8,542 nt of DNA from RECO01 sp050485385 (GTDB lineage Bacteria > Pseudomonadota > Alphaproteobacteria > Geminicoccales > Geminicoccaceae): assembly GCA_050485385.1 (NCBI GenBank), contig JBJHBG010000154.1, positions 1 to 8,542 of the forward strand, given 5' to 3'. Made by a program: the position numbers and the translations under genes. The notes under the pieces are model-generated. The model saw only the letters and a program-made list of their open reading frames with translations. It was not told the DNA's origin and searched no databases. Numbering within the stretch: the stretch's first letter is position 1; each line of letters opens with the position of its first letter. Of this stretch, positions 6,386 to 8,542 are shown piece after piece.

Positions 6386-6789
6386 TCGGTCTCGTTCTCG
6401 TCACCCACGGCCGACTGGCGCTGGAGTTCATCGCCGCGATGGAGCATGTCGTCGGCCCGCAGGAACAGGTGCGTGCCGTCTGCATCGGCCCGGACGACGA
6501 CATGGAGCAGCGGCGCGTCGACATCCTGACGGCCGCGAAGGCGGTCGACGGCGGCGACGGCGCGGTGCTCGTCACCGACATGTTCGGCGGCACGCCCTCG
6601 AACCTCGCCATCTCGGCCATGGAGCGCGGGCGGATCGAGGTCATCGCCGGCATGAACCTGCCGATGCTGATCAAGCTCGCCGAAGTGCGCAGGACCGGCA
6701 GTGTGGACGACGCCGTCCGCCAGGCGCAGGACGCCGGCCGCAAGTACATCGCGGTCGCCAGCGCGCTGTTGGACGTCGGCAAGGGCTGA
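6382..6789 (+). CDS. PTS EIIA component, mannose/fructose (EIIA-Man) family
   Basis: This 135-residue cytosolic protein is a stand-alone EIIA domain of the mannose class. The phosphorylated histidine is His9 in L-V-L-V-T-H-G, equivalent to His10 of E. coli ManX. The family signature V-T-D-M-F-G-G-T-P-S-N-L-A lies in the middle (about 68-80), and G-M-N-L-P-M-L-I-K follows at about 91-99. Length is that of a single domain with no IIB fusion, and no IIB, IIC or IID permease gene is in the window. It is therefore probably a regulatory EIIA, as in many alphaproteobacteria, rather than part of a sugar importer. Translation begins at a GTG overlapping the rapZ stop (GTGA), with GGAG at 6370-6373 eight bases upstream. 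The stop shares one base with the HPr start (TGATG), so the three genes are tightly coupled. The symbol manX is sometimes used for such genes. Confidence 0.93.
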   Translation: MIGLVLVTHGRLALEFIAAMEHVVGPQEQVRAVCIGPDDDMEQRRVDILTAAKAVDGGDGAVLVTDMFGGTPSNLAISAMERGRIEVIAGMNLPMLIKLAEVRRTGSVDDAVRQAQDAGRKYIAVASALLDVGKG

Positions 6790-7076
6790 TGGCGGCGCCG
6801 CCGCTGCGCGTGTTCCGCGAGGTGCGGATCTGCAACCGCCGCGGTCTGCACGCCCGGGCTGCTGCCCTCTTCGCCAAGACCGCGCAGGGTTTCACCGCCG
6901 AGATCACCGTGATGAAGGCCGATCTTGCGGTCGACGGCACGTCGATCATGGACCTGATGATGCTCGCCGCGGGGCCGGGAACGGTGCTCCGCCTGGAGGC
7001 CGAGGGGGGTGACGCGGAGCGGGCGTTGACGGCGCTGGCGGCCCTCGTGGATGCGGGCTTCCACGAACAGGGTTGA
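6789..7076 (+). CDS. HPr-family phosphocarrier protein (HPr/NPr)
   Basis: This 95-residue protein carries phosphate from enzyme I to EIIA proteins, here most likely both PtsN and the EIIA-Man-like protein. The active-site histidine is His21 in N-R-R-G-L-H-A-R-A-A, equivalent to His15 of classical HPr. The regulatory serine that HPr kinase modifies is kept as Ser52 in D-G-T-S-I-M (equivalent to Ser46). The next position, usually Gly in S-I-M-G, is Asp55. The end M-M-L-A-A-G-P-G-T is typical. About six extra N-terminal residues account for the length above the usual 85-90. The ATG shares its A with the stop of the EIIA gene, with AAGGG at 6780-6784 just upstream. Enzyme I (ptsP) is not in the window. 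Names used for such genes are ptsH, ptsO or npr; the sequence does not choose between them. Confidence 0.93.
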   Translation: MAAPPLRVFREVRICNRRGLHARAAALFAKTAQGFTAEITVMKADLAVDGTSIMDLMMLAAGPGTVLRLEAEGGDAERALTALAALVDAGFHEQG

Positions 7077-7158
7077 GGCGGCTGCCCGCCCCCCTACCTT
7101 GCGGGTACCGGCGCCACGTGCTTAACCGCCGGCGCAGCCAACGACACAAGGACGGAAC
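7077..7158 (+). promoter_or_regulatory. 82-base leader of ahcY with a GC-rich hairpin and possible weak promoter
   Basis: This gap separates HPr from ahcY. GGCGG/CCGCC (7077-7081, 7086-7090) makes a small hairpin right after the HPr stop, with no T-run behind it, so it is not a convincing terminator. CCGGCG/CGCCGG (7108-7113, 7127-7132) makes a second stem with a 13-base loop. A poor promoter match, TTGCGG (7099-7104) with CTTAAC (7121-7126) at 16 bases, overlaps this stem. AAGGA at 7148-7152 is the ribosome binding site of ahcY. I see no SAH-riboswitch core. Whether ahcY is transcribed separately is unresolved. Confidence 0.3.
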
Positions 7159-8448
7159 ATGGGCCAGGACTACAAGGTCAAGGACATTTCGCTTGCCGCA
7201 TGGGGGCACAAGGAAATCGCCCTCGCCGAGCGCGAGATGCCGGGCCTGACGGCGCTCCGCGAGGAGTTCGGACCGAGCCAGCCGCTGAAGGGCGCGCGCA
7301 TCGCCGGCTGCCTGCACATGACGATCGAGACGGCGGTGCTCATCAAGACGCTGGTGCATCTGGGCGCCACCGTGCGCTGGTCGTCGTGCAACATCTTCTC
7401 CACCCAGGACCAGGCCGCCGCCGCCATCGCCGACCTCGGCATCCCCGTCTTCGCCTGGAAGGGCGAGACCGAGGAGGAGTACGAGTGGTGCATCCGCCAG
7501 ACCATCGACGGCCACCCCGAATGGCGGCCGAACATGATCCTCGACGACGGCGGTGACCTCACCGTCATCATGCACGAGGAGTATGCGGGCCTGATGGGCG
7601 AGGTGCGCGGCATCTCCGAGGAGACCACCACGGGCGTGCATCGGCTCTACGAGATGGCCAAGGCCGGCAAGCTCCTGTCGCCGGCGATCAACGTCAACGA
7701 CAGCGTCACCAAATCGAAGTTCGACAACCTCTATGGCTGCCGCGAGAGCCTGGTCGACGGCATCAAGCGGGCGACGTCCGTGATGATCGCCGGCAAGACG
7801 GCGGTGGTCGCGGGCTACGGCGACGTCGGCAAGGGTTCGGCGGAAAGCCTGCGCTCGCAGGGTGCCCGCGTGCTGGTGACCGAGATCGACCCCATCTGCG
7901 CGCTCCAGGCGGCGATGGAGGGCTATCAGGTGGTGACCATGGAGGACGCGGCCCCCCTGGGCGACATCTTCGTCACCGCCACCGGCAACAAGGACATCAT
8001 CACCCTCGACCACATGCGGGAGATGAAGGACGGCGCCATCGTCTGCAACATCGGTCACTTCGACAACGAGATCCGCGTCGCCGACCTCGCGAACATGAAG
8101 TGGGTCGAAGTGAAGCCGCAGGTGGACGAGGTCGAGTTCCCCGACGGCAAGAAGCTGATCGTGCTGGCCAAGGGCCGGCTGGTGAACCTCGGCTGCGCCA
8201 CCGGCCATCCGAGCTTCGTCATGAGCGCCAGCTTCACCAACCAGGTGCTGGCGCAGATCGAGCTTTGGAACCACCCGGACAACTACGAGCGCAAGGTCTA
8301 CGTGCTGCCCAAGCACCTCGACGAGAAGGTGGCGACGCTGCACCTGGAAAAGCTCGGCGTGAAACTCACCAAGCTGCGCCCCGACCAGGCCGCCTATATC
8401 GGCGTCGACATCGCCGGCCCGTTCAAGCCGGAAGCCTATCGCTACTGA
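7159..8448 (+). CDS. ahcY: Adenosylhomocysteinase (S-adenosyl-L-homocysteine hydrolase)
   Basis: This enzyme splits S-adenosylhomocysteine, the inhibitory product of SAM-dependent methylation, into homocysteine and adenosine. It is a cytosolic homotetramer with tightly bound NAD. The 429-residue protein has the substrate domain motifs W-S-S-C-N-I-F-S-T-Q-D, I-L-D-D-G-G-D-L-T and S-E-E-T-T-T-G-V, and the linker N-D-S-V-T-K-S-K-F-D-N with the catalytic Lys and Asp. The Rossmann NAD-binding loop is G-Y-G-D-V-G-K-G at 219-226. The C-terminus K-P-E-A-Y-R-Y carries the Lys and Tyr that reach the neighbouring subunit's cofactor. All key residues are intact. At 429 residues it lacks the roughly 40-residue insertion before the S-E-E-T-T-T segment found in many bacterial enzymes, and so resembles the 432-residue human form. 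The start is fixed by AAGGA at 7148-7152. It follows the PTS genes, a neighbourhood recurrent in alphaproteobacteria. Two hairpins follow. Confidence 0.98.
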   Translation: MGQDYKVKDISLAAWGHKEIALAEREMPGLTALREEFGPSQPLKGARIAGCLHMTIETAVLIKTLVHLGATVRWSSCNIFSTQDQAAAAIADLGIPVFAWKGETEEEYEWCIRQTIDGHPEWRPNMILDDGGDLTVIMHEEYAGLMGEVRGISEETTTGVHRLYEMAKAGKLLSPAINVNDSVTKSKFDNLYGCRESLVDGIKRATSVMIAGKTAVVAGYGDVGKGSAESLRSQGARVLVTEIDPICALQAAMEGYQVVTMEDAAPLGDIFVTATGNKDIITLDHMREMKDGAIVCNIGHFDNEIRVADLANMKWVEVKPQVDEVEFPDGKKLIVLAKGRLVNLGCATGHPSFVMSASFTNQVLAQIELWNHPDNYERKVYVLPKHLDEKVATLHLEKLGVKLTKLRPDQAAYIGVDIAGPFKPEAYRY

Positions 8449-8468
8449 TGGCCGAGCAGGCTCGAGCA

Positions 8469-8490
8469 GGGGGGACTTGATGGTCCCCCC
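8469..8490 (+). terminator. GC-rich hairpin after ahcY (first of two)
   Basis: GGGGGGAC (8469-8476) and GTCCCCCC (8483-8490) form a perfect eight-base-pair stem with loop TTGATG, 20 bases after the ahcY stop. No T-run follows, so as a factor-independent terminator it would be atypical. It may instead act together with the next hairpin or protect the 3' end of the transcript. Confidence 0.45.
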
Positions 8491-8499
8491 TGGCCCCCC

Positions 8500-8527
8500 G
8501 GCGCAGGCCAAGCCTGCGCCCAAATTT
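8500..8527 (+). terminator. Second tandem hairpin after ahcY, with short AAATTT tail
   Basis: GGCGCAGGC (8500-8508) pairs perfectly with GCCTGCGCC (8512-8520) around a three-base loop CAA. A CAAATTTC tail (8521-8528) follows, the only AT-rich patch near the end of the window. Flanking CCCCCG (8495-8500) can pair with CGGGGG (8528-8533), which would extend the stem across an AT bulge. This is the best terminator candidate for ahcY, but the T-run is only three bases long, and a dispersed palindromic repeat is an equal possibility. Confidence 0.45.
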
Positions 8528-8542
8528 CGGGGGTCGCAGGGG

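Noticed and set aside
8448..8480. A ten-codon frame (M-A-E-Q-A-R-A-G-G-T) overlapping the ahcY stop as TGATG
   Set aside because: It is too short to judge, runs into the first terminator-like hairpin, and the overlap can arise by chance.
6946..8523. A 525-codon minus-strand frame opposite ahcY
   Set aside because: It mirrors the strongly conserved ahcY frame and has low-complexity composition, so it is a GC-rich shadow frame.
1..8542. CRISPR arrays, insertion sequences, integrase next to the tRNA, toxin-antitoxin or defence genes
   Set aside because: I saw no direct repeats with spacers, no terminal inverted repeats, no recombinase and no duplicated tRNA 3' end. All frames with protein-like composition are housekeeping or regulatory families.

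Overview
The window is ordinary, gene-dense, high-GC chromosome. Every gene lies on the + strand. The cluster RapZ, EIIA-Man-type protein, HPr and AhcY, preceded by PtsN, points to an alphaproteobacterium. Rhodospirillales or a related order is my best guess from gene content and GC-rich codon use, but the sequence does not fix the taxon. No stretch longer than 300 bases lacks a gene, and the largest internal gap is about 87 bases. I see no phage, IS element, CRISPR array, toxin-antitoxin pair or defence island.

Region 1 (1-3343): the C-terminal half of an M16-family peptidase runs with a TTGA overlap into a ten-helix EamA/DMT transporter. A malonyl-CoA decarboxylase follows, overlapping by GTGA a YbaK/ProX-type aminoacyl-tRNA deacylase. 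The spacing suggests one or two short operons. Region 2 (3340-3473): a tRNA-Ser(GCT) has its own near-consensus sigma-70-type promoter, whose -35 box overlaps the deacylase stop codon. Region 3 (3498-4885): a class I SAM-dependent methyltransferase, probably TTG-started, and a YihX-like HAD hydrolase.

Region 4 (4934-7076): a nitrogen-type PTS regulatory block of ptsN (EIIA-Ntr), rapZ, an EIIA-Man-like protein and HPr, the last three coupled by start/stop overlaps. Two EIIA proteins and their probable phosphodonor HPr sit together, but neither enzyme I nor HPr kinase (hprK) is in the window, and ptsN occupies the place where hprK often sits in this lineage. RapZ has an altered Walker A motif. 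HPr keeps both phosphorylation residues but has Asp where Gly is usual beside the regulatory serine. Region 5 (7077-8542): an 82-base leader, then ahcY (S-adenosylhomocysteine hydrolase, short form), ending in two tandem GC-rich hairpins.

I found no new biological system. The points most worth checking are the RapZ P-loop, the ptsN-for-hprK arrangement with the HPr substitution, and the tRNA promoter embedded in a stop codon.
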